A stretch of 64,000 bases of DNA from the NCBI GenBank assembly GCA_013339765.2, contig CM023451.1, positions 155,555,432 to 155,619,431 on the forward strand, given 5' to 3'. Both the position numbers and the translations under genes were made by a program. Below, piece by piece: positions 23,901 to 35,900 of this stretch; position 1 is the first letter of the stretch; every line of letters starts with the position of its first letter. Under the pieces are notes generated by a model. That model saw only the letters and a program-made list of their open reading frames with translations, made no database searches and was not told where the DNA came from. The DNA is from Haemaphysalis longicornis. Lineage: Eukaryota; Arthropoda; Arachnida; Ixodida; Ixodidae.

Positions 23901-26900
23901 AGGTTTGAAACGTACGCGCTCGGCGTGCAGCTTTGTAAACGCAAGCGGTTTCACATACGCACGCTATTTTGCTGCTAATAGAGTTTTAGTACAGCGTTTG
24001 TGGCCTTTGCATACGCTAAACGCTAAATTTTTGCGTCCCGCTACGTGACACCGCGATGGGAGTTTTAGTAGAGCGTCTCATCAGTTTTGCGTAGCGACAC
24101 ACTAATGCATACGGCGCCATCTGTCAAATGTTTTCCGAAATGTCTCGCCGGCTGATCTGCTAGCGGAGTGCCGGAGTGTTTGGACATTTTACGACTATCC
24201 AAACAAGTGCAAACAAACGCTTTCCCGTCAGTGTTGAATGCAACACATGGGTGCAGCTTGTCAGAACACGGGTTCTCGCTGATCGAGTGCAGCGTTGGTT
24301 TGCTCTTCGCCTTCACGTTCATCGCCGCTGATAAAGCGATCCGATCCGGCGCGTTTTGTGCACGGGTTCTGTGTCGGTTGAAAATGTCTTTTTCACATGC
24401 CGCCGGTAGTAGGAATTACAACCACCGCAAAATAACACCCGGCACCAGCGGGGCCACATCTGAGACCGCGCTTTTTGGATAAACAGTGCGCGGTGCACCA
24501 AAGGGAACGAGCGCACGATTCTCCCCACGCGGCTGCGAGTTCGCCGCCGATACCAACTGCAGCCCTGCAGCTACGTACACCGCGAAAGGGCAAGGCCAGG
24601 CCGCACACATGCGGCCAGGTCATTCGTTCGCTTTTCCAGCCTGTGTCCATGGTGTCTACAGAGATGAAAAAGCCGAAAGAGCTGGCCCGTAGCAGACGGC
24701 AGTCTGTGGGAGCGCAATAGCGGAAGTACGTCACCGCTGAGGAGCGGAGCATCATGGGAGGGGAGGCCAACAGCGAAGAAACAGTTGAAAGGAGGAGGAA
24801 ATACGGCGCGACGATAATTCGCGGTTTTTGATTTACGATTTCTCAGCTAATACTCATCGCTTTAACAAAATTCTTGCAGGAGGAGATTGCTAATACATTG
24901 CTTTATTTGGTTACATGTACATCCATGCATCGGCGGAAGGCATTTCAGGACCCCTTTAAATAATGAAAGTCTAGTGCGCATTTCAATCGCGGACATAGCG
25001 TTTCTTTCTTCTTCGGACCGCGAAAAACGGGTGCGCATTACAATCGAGGGCGCGTTAGATTCGAGTAAATACGGTAAGCTACTTCACTCAGATATTTCTT
25101 TTCAGTACGTGGTGAGAAGAAAAACTGCTTCATTACAATCGTGCAAAATCTCGTTTTTGGTTTTATTACAAGGTACAATGCCCACATGGATTGAGTATGA
25201 CCGCCAACCAAGGTACAAATTTTGTTCGCTATAACTGATAATTCCCTGTAAGCAGGATTTCTTATAATGAGGTTTGACGGCATGCTCCACACAATTGTGT
25301 AAGGGCTGGCCACAGTTTTTTTTTCTTCTATGATTCTCTCGCAGAGTAGCGAGCACATGGTCACAAACTCATTTGGCTGTGGCCGCATGCGAGTCTTGGC
25401 ACCATGCATTTGGCATCATTCGCGGCCCTCATTGCATTCAGTGGCTCAAATCATTCAAAAGTTCCCTATATCAGCAAGGTGAAACGTATCGTTTTCGGTG
25501 TAGTGAAGGCTGCTACTGCCGAGCATTACATGCAAGCTCAGTGATGTGATTGGGTCAAGTCATTTTGGAGCAGCCAAAAGTAAGTTTTGGAGCAGCAAAA
25601 TCGGCTTTTAGAGCAGCCAGAACGAGCATTAAGATTTGAGAAATACTGCTAGAAGGAGAGGAAAACAACCGACACGAGCACCAAAAGCAGCATCCTGGGC
25701 ACACAGAAATGTTTAAATAAGTAAAATGCCTACGGTGCAGACGAGTTTCTGCCGCACAAATGTCTTTTAACAGTGATTGTGAAATGCCTTCAAGGCAAGC
25801 ACCGAAACCCTTCGTGCGAGTGTGCATTCCCTACATGAGCGAACAGATCGTGAAAGAACTTGTCTTTTAATTTAGCATTCGATTCGGTAGGCTGCAGAAC
25901 TTTTTGTAAAACCATAATGAATGAAACACAGTCACATAATGTGGACAGTTTGATGTACATACACAAAATTAGGACATTTTGAAGCTAAAAACGACTATAT
26001 GCAATAAAACACATTACTAGATCCACTGAAAATGCCTTTGAACTTGTTTAAGTTAGCATAACTTGTAATGAAACGAAACAGGCACTTGTGCTAAACCCAT
26101 GTTTCTCTGGTTAAATATGCTTGAAAGTAGAACTATCGTGACTGCTCCAAATTTTTCTTTTGTGCAATCTTTTCCAGTGCTGCCGCCATTCTTGTTTTAC
26201 CCTAAGCTAGAAGAGGCTGTCCACTTTTGACATCACTGAAGCTATTAGACTTTATGCCTTGGCTCCGCATTCGTCAGCATTTTTTTTTTGTTTTTTTTGC
26301 GGTCTCCACTTTTTGCTGGAGCCTGTCTCACCCATCGTGACTAGGACCAGCCTTAGCTGGGTCAGGACACCGCTGCTTAGTTGCCCGAGCTTCTTCAGTT
26401 GCAATGCGCTCTTGGTAGTTTTTGGTCGACGCTCGTACTGCTCTCAAAACTTCTGGTATCCCATCGAAGCGACTTGCACCTCCTTCAAAGCGCCAGGAGA
26501 ATGAAACGTTATGCCTGACGCCATTAATTTATACCCGGGCCCTTTTAAGGGGGTCTCATGAAGCCCTTCCACATCGCATTCATTGTGCAAGGCAACTTAA
26601 CCTGTCAAAAGATTAATTGGTTTCAGCGCCTTGGCAAGTCTACTGAACACTTATCTCTGTTAGACAGATTCAACATGTAGCAGGAGGTTATTCACCGCAA
26701 AGTACAGACATCACTTTTGTATTGCGGCAGTTATTCCTCCGTCATGAGCGCAAGAAGACTCCTCTTCCCTCAAACTCGCTTAAGGGGAGACGTGGGTCTT
26801 GTGAAATGAACTTTTTTATTAATTGGTCTGTGATAATGAAAATCACTGTGCATATGTGTTTTGTCTTCCTCATTTCAAATATGTAATAGTTTTCAAGTGG

Positions 26901-29900
26901 TATAATTATTTTTTGAGTTATAAAGAAAACACTAGAGCCTAATTAAGTAATTTCTTACGGGCCTTTAAGGAACTTTTTATTAAATTTTTCTTAAAATAAA
27001 TGGTATGGATGTGTAGCTTAAGACCTGCCATGCATGCTGAAGCTATTTATATTCCTGTAAAGATAGTTGATTGGATAGAATTAATAAAATTATGCCAAGT
27101 ACAGTTTTCTGAAAACTTAATGACCTCTAATTATAACTCATAACATTTATTTGAGGCAAAATGAGCCAATTAAAATAGCTTCAGCATGCAGTTCATTTTA
27201 TCCCGAATTCAACGGTATAACACTTGTAGAAATCCTTTGAAAAAAACTACCTCAAAACCCCTGTAAGGCTAGGCACATATGCAAAAAAAGGGAAGCTGAG
27301 AAAATCGCAGTTGAAGTTTTACTACAAGTGACAGTTTTATCTATTGAGCATATGAAAAAAAGAAAGGTTCTAGAATGTAGCTCGCTTTTCGCTCAACAAG
27401 AGCATACCAAGTTTGCTGAAATCCGTTGGTGGGAAAATTATGAAATCCTCTGTCTACAGATGGCACCTGGCAGAAAAACTGAACAAAAGCAAAGCCAGAA
27501 CGTTGCTTCAATTTTTATGCTGTTGGCAGCGCGCCGTCACTCTTTGGCGACTAGGGCTGAGGTGCCGATCGTGCACCACAGTTGTAAACGTTTATTTTGT
27601 TATGTTACTGCTTCATTTGTAGCAATCAAATCGGATTTGCATCGCGTGAAATGAGTTGCAGCGAAGGGGCTGGTAACGGAATGCCCGCCACTGTTCTGTA
27701 ACGTGCATGTGCTTGGCTAGGTGGGATAACCACGTTTTCGGTCTAATCTACTCGTATATCACGTCACTAACGCACATTGTGCTCAGTGCGAGCATTTATA
27801 ATTCCCAAATCGCTCATCTATATGGTAACCTGCCGACAAGGAAGCGCGCGCCGGAGTGCGGGCCGACCCGCCGCGGCATCGTTGATAACAGAATGAACAC
27901 ACTTCCCTTGCGACGTCGGCGTGCGGCATCCTCCACTTTATCATTTCTTTTCTTTCTATTTGCTGCTGATCGAAAGATAGACGCAACTTAGTGCCCCCGC
28001 AGGCGTAATCATATCGCTACGCTATCGTCTCGGCAGCCCGCGGGGGCGCTAAGCCTACCTCCGTCTCGGCGCCGTTCTCGCGAAAAGTCGTCGTCAGACA
28101 CGCAGAAAATCGTACTCCAGGCGCTTTTAATACTGCTAGTTCTTCCTTTCAGTTATCGATAGACATATTTACTTTATTTTTACGCCATGCGGGGCTTTTG
28201 CCGGTCCTCGCATAGATGAATACATGAGCCGTTGCACTGTGATGAGAGTGCCGAGCAGACGACCCACGGCGCCCAGCCAATGAGGTTGCGCCCTGCGGTC
28301 ACGTGCAGTCAGTAGCCAATTGGGCGGCGCGTTCCGTCTCTTTTCTACCCCGGTTTTACTCGCAACCAATGGACGAAACGGAGTGGTTCTGGCGGGGAAT
28401 TGAAAACGAAAAGACGCGCTTTCGAATGAGACCAAGATGGACGCCGTGGGGCATGTAGAACCCGAGGGGCGAGTCGTCGAAAAAATGCTATTTTCGCGTC
28501 GAATCTTGGCCGATTTTAGCGGGCGTCGGTGCTATAAATTGATATTATGGCTCAAATACGTACTCCTGGGTCTGGATATTTTGCTAACCGGTAGAAAAAT
28601 AGCTCTACTTTCCGAAAATGGCGATTTCTAAAAATCGATTTTTTGGCCAAATTTCGGGATTCCAAGACCCGCGTCTCCCCTTAACAAGCGCAGGCTCTGC
28701 AAAATGACATAGGCGAATGGCAGCTGCATCAGAAGGTATTCGGTGCATTTCATGTAAAAGCTTCCAGCACTCAACCTACATGTCTATTTCTTTCCGGGTT
28801 CTCAAGACACAGTTGCACGCTCCGTGTCCTCTCCCACTTCTACTCTCGCTTTCCAATTTGCCGGGGACTAGGTTTGCAACAACGGCAACTCTCTGGCTTT
28901 CTTCAAGCGGTAAGACTCTGTCTTCATGAAGCGTCCACACTGCTCGTGAATGACGGCCACCATCTCATCATTGAGTAGGTGGATCAACGGCTCATGTCTT
29001 TGAAGCAAAGGCGAAAAATCAGTGAAAACTTCGACCACATTCTTCACGAAGAGTAGCTTTGCAAAGGAAGTTTAATTAAATGCTTTCCTCAAGCGATCTT
29101 GCAGCTGTCCTCCTGAACAACATGTTGAGTCAGACAAGATCACTTTAATCAAAGCTGGAAACTGTTCAATGAACAGCTGGTCCCAAGGTAAGCCATCTTG
29201 AAATTTCGTCCCTTTCCCGCTTCCCACTAGCTACCCTTTCAATACCCTCTACACCTCGACCCCTCGGAGCTAGTCACGTGAACTCCTGCCAAGCGTTGTT
29301 GCAAAGGAGATTGTAAAAGATTTCCTCCTCCTCAATGCCCATAGCGTAAAGACGGCTCCTCCCACTAGAGCGCGCCACATCAAGGAAGCCCGGCGAAACG
29401 AACCTCCGGCGCAAGTTTGGCGCAGGTTGCTTGAAATGTAGAAGGATGTAGCAGGATTTTACCTCTCGGCACAGTTGGGCACTATTGGTGCCGCTATCAC
29501 GTCACTGCAAGCTGCCCCCTCAGTTTCTTCCATTTCAGAATAGCTCCTCTTATCTGCAATCAAAATTTCCGGTACTAGTGCAATGGCCGCACATCCCTGT
29601 ACTGCTGGCAATCTGCGATCTCCGACTTTTCAAAGCAGTGGGAAGTGGGACTGCAGCAGGTAAGGCAACAGCATGCTTTAACTGCCTCTATTCTTTATTA
29701 GAACGTGGTTTTCATACCATGGCACATGGCTCCAGTCTGTGGTCTTTTTCTAAACATTCAGGCTCCACGTTTAAGGCACAGCCCTAACACAGGCGTGAAT
29801 ATAGTACTACTGATAATTTATCCATGCACACAAACGTCATTTCTAAAAATGCTGCCAGCAAGCAATAAAAATTAAAAAAACACACATAGAGAAACTGTGG

Positions 29901-32900
29901 CTGATTCCTGCCACAGGAATCGGCAAAACACGAAAGTCAAATGTGCAGTGAAATCTGCAGTTGAGCATAATTTGCGGGTCGGCAGCTGTCTTGTGGGAGG
30001 GCTTGGCGAGCGACGTCCTGCTGGCGGGTCGCTTCGGCAAAGGTGTACTGGAGTCATTTCCGTTACGGAAATGACGTCAGTGAAATCATGGTGTATCCCG
30101 GCATAAAACACTTTCGTGTTAAAATATAAAACCCGAAAACGAACAACCCTAAGTATATCTTTAGTACTAAAGGTTGCTTCCCCGCAAGAAGACCTTGTGT
30201 GCAGGGGTGCACCTTTTACATGCCGCTTGGTTCGTTGTACTGGCGTCATTTCCGTGATGGATATGACGTCAGTGAAATCTTGGTGTATCCCGGCATAAAA
30301 AACTTTCGTGGTAAAAATTGAGAAATTCCCTCTCGCCTCCACACGAAGCTGTATTTTGCTGCAAACGAAAGTTTCACAGCTGCACGAGGCACAGCCGCAG
30401 GTCATCTTACGTCTAGCCTGCACTGGTGCTGCTTGATCTCGTGCTCCTGAAGCTTGAAACGGCGGCGAAGCTCTGCAAAGCCGATCATGGGGACCGGGAT
30501 GAGCCTCTCTGGGTTCGGATTGTCCTTCTTGGCCTGCTCCCACAGCAAGGGATCTATGCCTGCACAGAGGAGCAGCAAGCAGCAAGAAAAAAATGTGGCT
30601 GTTCCCTCTTCCATAGGAACCGGTAAAACACGAAAGTGAAATGTGCCTTCACAGGACGAGTTCAATGTTCATTGTGCATCGATATGAACTTGCACGTTGC
30701 TATTTATATTTCATCGGTATGGCACCGTTAGACGCATCAATGTTAGACACTGGATTGCACGCGTCGGAGCATTGCATAAATCCGACTGAAAGCACAGGTG
30801 CGCACAACCCGTCCATGCGAATGAAACCAAACGGGTTGTCAGCGAATCGTTTGGTGAAAACACTGTCCGCTGCAGCAAAAGGACCGTGTCACGAGCGCGA
30901 CACCCACAAGTCGGCTTCTCTGCAGCTTACGCTGCGCGTCCCCCGTACACGTAAGCACTGGCATCGAGGCGCCAACTGTCGAAGCTCATTAGCATCATGA
31001 TGCACTGCTTGCTTCGTCTCTCCTAGATGGCAGCACCATCTGAAAGGAAGGCTATAAGGTGCGTTTGCCGTCCTATTCACACCTGTGTTCGTAGTGCAGT
31101 CGGGAGCGCATTTCGTACCTCCTGTTGCGGTGAAAAAGTTCGTGGCTCGAATCCCAGCGCCGCTGCAACAATCGAAGTTTTTCTGGAGATGTAATTTCCG
31201 TGACAGATTTGACGTCAGTTAGATCTTGGTGGACCCCGGCATAAAACACTTTCGTGTTAAAAAAATTAAAGCCATTCCACTCAATGTGAAAGCTGTCCAT
31301 AGTGCAGAGCAGTGATTCACCATAACGGGTTGTAGCGTCGCTATCAGCTCACTGCTACCACCCAATGCAACATTTGAAATTTCCCGCCTTCGCAGTGGTT
31401 GCGCGCCCCCTGCCTGAAACTGCGCCAGCGGAAGTACTGTTCTTTTTGTGCTTGCTTTTCCTCCCGCACGTGCCGGCGTTGCACTGCCACTTTTTTTCAC
31501 TCACTATCGAAAAAAACCAACCCAACGAGCATTCCAACTAAATGAATGCGAGCGCTGCCGGCTAATTACGTATATTTTGCCTCAAATACAGTTTTCTTTG
31601 CGCTAAACAACAAGGAGATGTGAACCGCTGGTGCTTGTCCGTAGGACAAGCACCAGCGGTTCACGAGTTTCGAACGCTTATGATTATATAAACCGCTTGA
31701 GTTTCGAACCCTCTGTGTTACGCCGTGACGACAGCCGCTACGACGGAACGCCGTGTGGCTCTACTTGGGTCCAGTGAGCGAGCTACGACGACAAGGCGAG
31801 CCCCTAAAGTGCTCTGCACTTAAAGGGGCACTGACACAAAAATTTTGCATTCGTTTTTTTTGTTGCGATAAGTAGGCAGTGACCTACTTATAACCTGTAG
31901 AAACCTCTTTTGGCTTCAGCGTGCGACGGTTGTTTAATTAGAGGCATTTTCAATGCGGCCAGTCGCAGTTTCGGTTTCAGCGAGTGCTGCGAAACGATGG
32001 ATTTTGGGGTGGGAACAAAGCTGACCACGTGACCGTCGGAGCGATATCACAGAGCAGAGCCGCCGTAGCACTGTCGAATCCGCATCGACGGCAGTTTCTG
32101 CGAATGCCCCCACGTACTGATCTCGTGAGGCGCTTAATTAAAAAGCGACCGTGGATGTGACGCAGGCGCTGCGAGTGAAAATGCTACCGCGGCTAAAGAA
32201 CGACGCGCGACGCTCGAGACGGTGGGTGGCAAGACGCGCGCTGGGAGCAGCCGGCCGGTCTCCCTTTACAGGTCCGCCTACAGATGTGTTCGACTTAGCA
32301 CTGCGGCGGATATTCGAGTGCCGCTCTCGTAAGCGGTGCAGATGACAATTTTTAATGCAACCCGCCATGGCATCATTAACTCCTTTCTCATGTAAGCCAC
32401 CATGGTCGGGACTTGGGGACAATTTCTTGCAGCGGTAACAAGCTATCACTCGAGCTACCTGCGCCGGCCTGGGCCACTTCGCGGCCGTGGCCGCCGCCTG
32501 CACAGCGACCGTGCGGCTAGCTCAGTGGGCTTTTCGTGCCTCCGGCGCGTTTTCGCATCCAATGGTAATAAACAGTAATAGAAACAGAGTGCCTGGAATC
32601 GCTGTAGAACTTTGGTCGCGGCCAGCTGCCCGATGAGCTGACGAAATCACGGCGCCTCCGCCGCCAACGATCGGGTCGTTCGTTCTCGAGAGCAGAAGCT
32701 CCGCCCTCCGCCCCCCCGATTGGAGCGGCGAGCCGGGCGAGCTGGCGCAAAAAGCCGGCAGTGCGGAAGCAGCAAGCACAAACTCGTGACGTGTTTAGAT
32801 ATTGTTTATTTACACAATCTCCTCGGGATGTCGATTGCGCGTGGTCCTCTGCTGGCTGCTCGGTTGCGTTTCGCACACTTTAAAATTGATTTTAAATATG

Positions 32901-35900
32901 TTCTAGGCTGTATTCGCCGCTGATATTTTGCAGATGATGTATATGTGTTCCACCAATCTATCTCCGAAGTTATCTCGCCTTCAAAATTTTTTGTCAGTGC
33001 CCCTTTAAAAGCTTATGCCGGGAACACACAAAAGCGGTGAGCCCAATTACACTGCACATGTACCAGAGCACTGCATCAGAAGGAATTTGAGAGCGAGGCA
33101 TGGCTGGTAGTGCCCACGTAAATCTGGGTATGGCAAAGTGCCACAGAGATGTCCTCTGCCTGGTCTGGTTGGATAAGCCCAATCCTGGACGAAGGTCTGG
33201 GACGAAGGTCTGCCCCGACAGCTATTGACTGGAGTTACTGGGAAATGTGTTTCTTCCCTTTAAAACAGGCCATCACAGAATAAGAACTCACAATCCTGCC
33301 CCTGATTTCCATTTAAAAAATTCATGAACCATTCAGCCACTGTCAAAGCTTAACAATGTTCTCAAAAGACGTTTAACATACTTCTGGTGGTGTTCTAAAC
33401 TGATTTCCCTTGAAACCATATTTTTTTGCTCTAAAATGTTCCTTCCGTTCTCCCATATCCAACGATACCTACTTAGCTCCATAAAATGTGAGGGAAGAAT
33501 ACAGGACATGCAAGGTAGACACATGTAGCCTATCTGTTGTGCATCCTGTAAATCCTCAGTCTAGCCCAACAACTTTCCTTCTCTTCATCAAAGAAAGAAA
33601 GGAATTGGAGAAGGAATATTTGTCCTGAGGCCACAACAGTGAGCGGTGAAGAATGAAGTTCATATAATACTTGTTATTAAAAGCATATAAGTTGACCACA
33701 TTGAGACTCCTAAGAGCATACTAATGCTGTATTCGGGTGGTCGTTTTAGAGCGCTCTGGAGCACTCCGGAAAGCGACTCCGTGTTCGGGTGGTCGAAATC
33801 GAGCGCTCGACGTATGTTCGGTTGGTCGTCTCAGAGCGTCGTCCTCCACTCCGAGCGCCTCCGACTGCTCTGACTCCAAAGTGGGAGCGCCGCCAAAATC
33901 TGGAGGTGATCGGGTCACGTGACCCCGGCCGCGGCGGCTCGCCCCGCTCGCCTGCCTAGTTGGTGGCGTTCGCCGAGGCCTAACCAGCAATTTGTTGTGG
34001 GAGTATTTCTCGTTTTTGCTTCTCGTGCTATTACTGAAAGGGGTCCTGAAATGCCTTCCGCCGATACATGGATGCACATGTAACCAAATAAAGCAATGTA
34101 TTAGCAATCTCCTCCTGCAAGAATTTTGTTAAAGCGATGAGTATTAGCTGAGAAATCGTAAATCAAAAACCGCGCATTATCGTCACGCCGTATTTCCTCC
34201 TCCTTTCAACTGTTTCTTCGCTGTTGGCCTCCCCTCCCATGATACTCCGCTCCTCAGCGGTGACGAACTTCCGCTATTGCGCTCCCACAGACTGCCGTCT
34301 GCTACGGGCTAGCTCTTTCGGCTTTTTCAGCTTTGTTAACCCCATGGACACTCCTCTAAAGGCTGGAAAAGTGAACGAAGGACCTGGCCGCATGTGTGCG
34401 GCCTGGCCTTGCCCTTTCGCGGTGTACGTAGCTGCCGTTGGTATCGGCGGTGAATTCGCAGCCGCGCGGGGAGAATCGTGCGCTCGTTCCCTTTGGTGCT
34501 CCGCGCACTGTTTATCCAAAAAGCGCGGTCTCAGATGTGACCCCGCTGGTGCCGGGTGTTATTTTGCGGCGGTTGTAATTCCTACTACCGGCGGCATGTG
34601 AAAAGGACATTTTAAACCGACACAGAACCCGTGCACAAAACGCGCCGGATCGGATCGCTTTATCAGCGGCGATGAACGGAAGGCGCAGAGCAAACTAACG
34701 CCGCACTCGATCAGCGAAAACCCGTGTTCTGACAAGCTGCACCCATGTGTTGCATTCAACACTGACGGGAAAGCGTATGTTTGCACTTGTTTGGATAGTC
34801 GTAAAATGTCCAAACACTCCGGCACTCCGATAGCAGATGAGCCGGCGAGACATTTCGGAAAACATTTGACAGATAGCGCCGTATGCATTAGTGTGTCGCT
34901 ACGCAAAACTGATTAGACGCTCTACCGCTCTACTAAAACTCCCCTCGCAGTGTTTACGTAGCGGGATGCAAAAATGTAGCGTTTAGCGTATGCAAAGGCC
35001 ACAAACGCTGTACTAAAACTCTATTAGCAGCAAAATAGCGTGCGTATGTGAAACCGCTTGCGTTTACAAAGCTGCACGCCGAGCGCGTACGTTTCAAACC
35101 TAGTGACATCGTTTAAATACACTGGCAAGCACAGTGTAACGTAGTCAGATATCAACCGTATGCTCAGGCGACAAGCAAGAGCTTGTTTATGTGCGGAGAT
35201 TGCGCATAAAGGCCCGTTCGCACTTGCGACGAAAGCGAGTGAAAGCGGCAGGAATTCCGTCGCTTTGTCGCGCGACGATCGTTTTGTCGAATGGTCGGAC
35301 AAATTTCGTCGCGCGACGAATTTCCGTCGCATTCGCTCGCTTTCGTCGCAACGGGAATGGAAAGTTCTGCCCTTGCCGTTGCCCGCTCGGAGGTAACCGC
35401 GCGATCTGCTCGGGCCGACGAACGCGCACACTCCCGCACGGCAGCGCCCCAGCGCAGCGCCCGTACATCCCCCGGCGCCCGCCTGGAGCACGCCCTCGGC
35501 ACACTACCAGTATATTTCGGCACTATAATGGAGGACATATTTTTTGCTTCCGATTAACCTAGTTCTTTGCCCCTGTTTTTTAAATACGTGAAGTGTTAGC
35601 ACGTCGTCCTCACGCAGCTCTGTATCGTCGTAGCATCGCTGATTGTCCGAACGAAGCTGCAGCTAAGCAATGCAGTGACCGAAGCTGTTTGTGTGTTGCA
35701 TCGCCTCCTGTGTGTTGTGGACGCGTTCGTTCGCGTTCTGCGGGTGGATAGTGCTTCCCAGGTCTGGATTATCTTTCTCGACGAGTACGACTCAACCTCG
35801 CATGAGGGTATGTGTAGTGTGCCTGGCTAAAAGCCTTCTCGCTTGCGCGCCAGAGTTGTGACTTGCTGTCGTCCCGCAAACCGGGTGTGAGGTGAGTGCC

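Noticed and set aside
28870..29190. Possible extra Nup54 exon between exons 6 and 7
   Set aside because: Exons 6 and 7 already join in phase with the correct family residues, and this segment has an internal stop and resembles a transposase.
29872..30585. 237-codon minus-strand open frame around Nup54 exon 6
   Set aside because: It is out of frame with the real exon and runs through repeats and SINE tails; no protein similarity.
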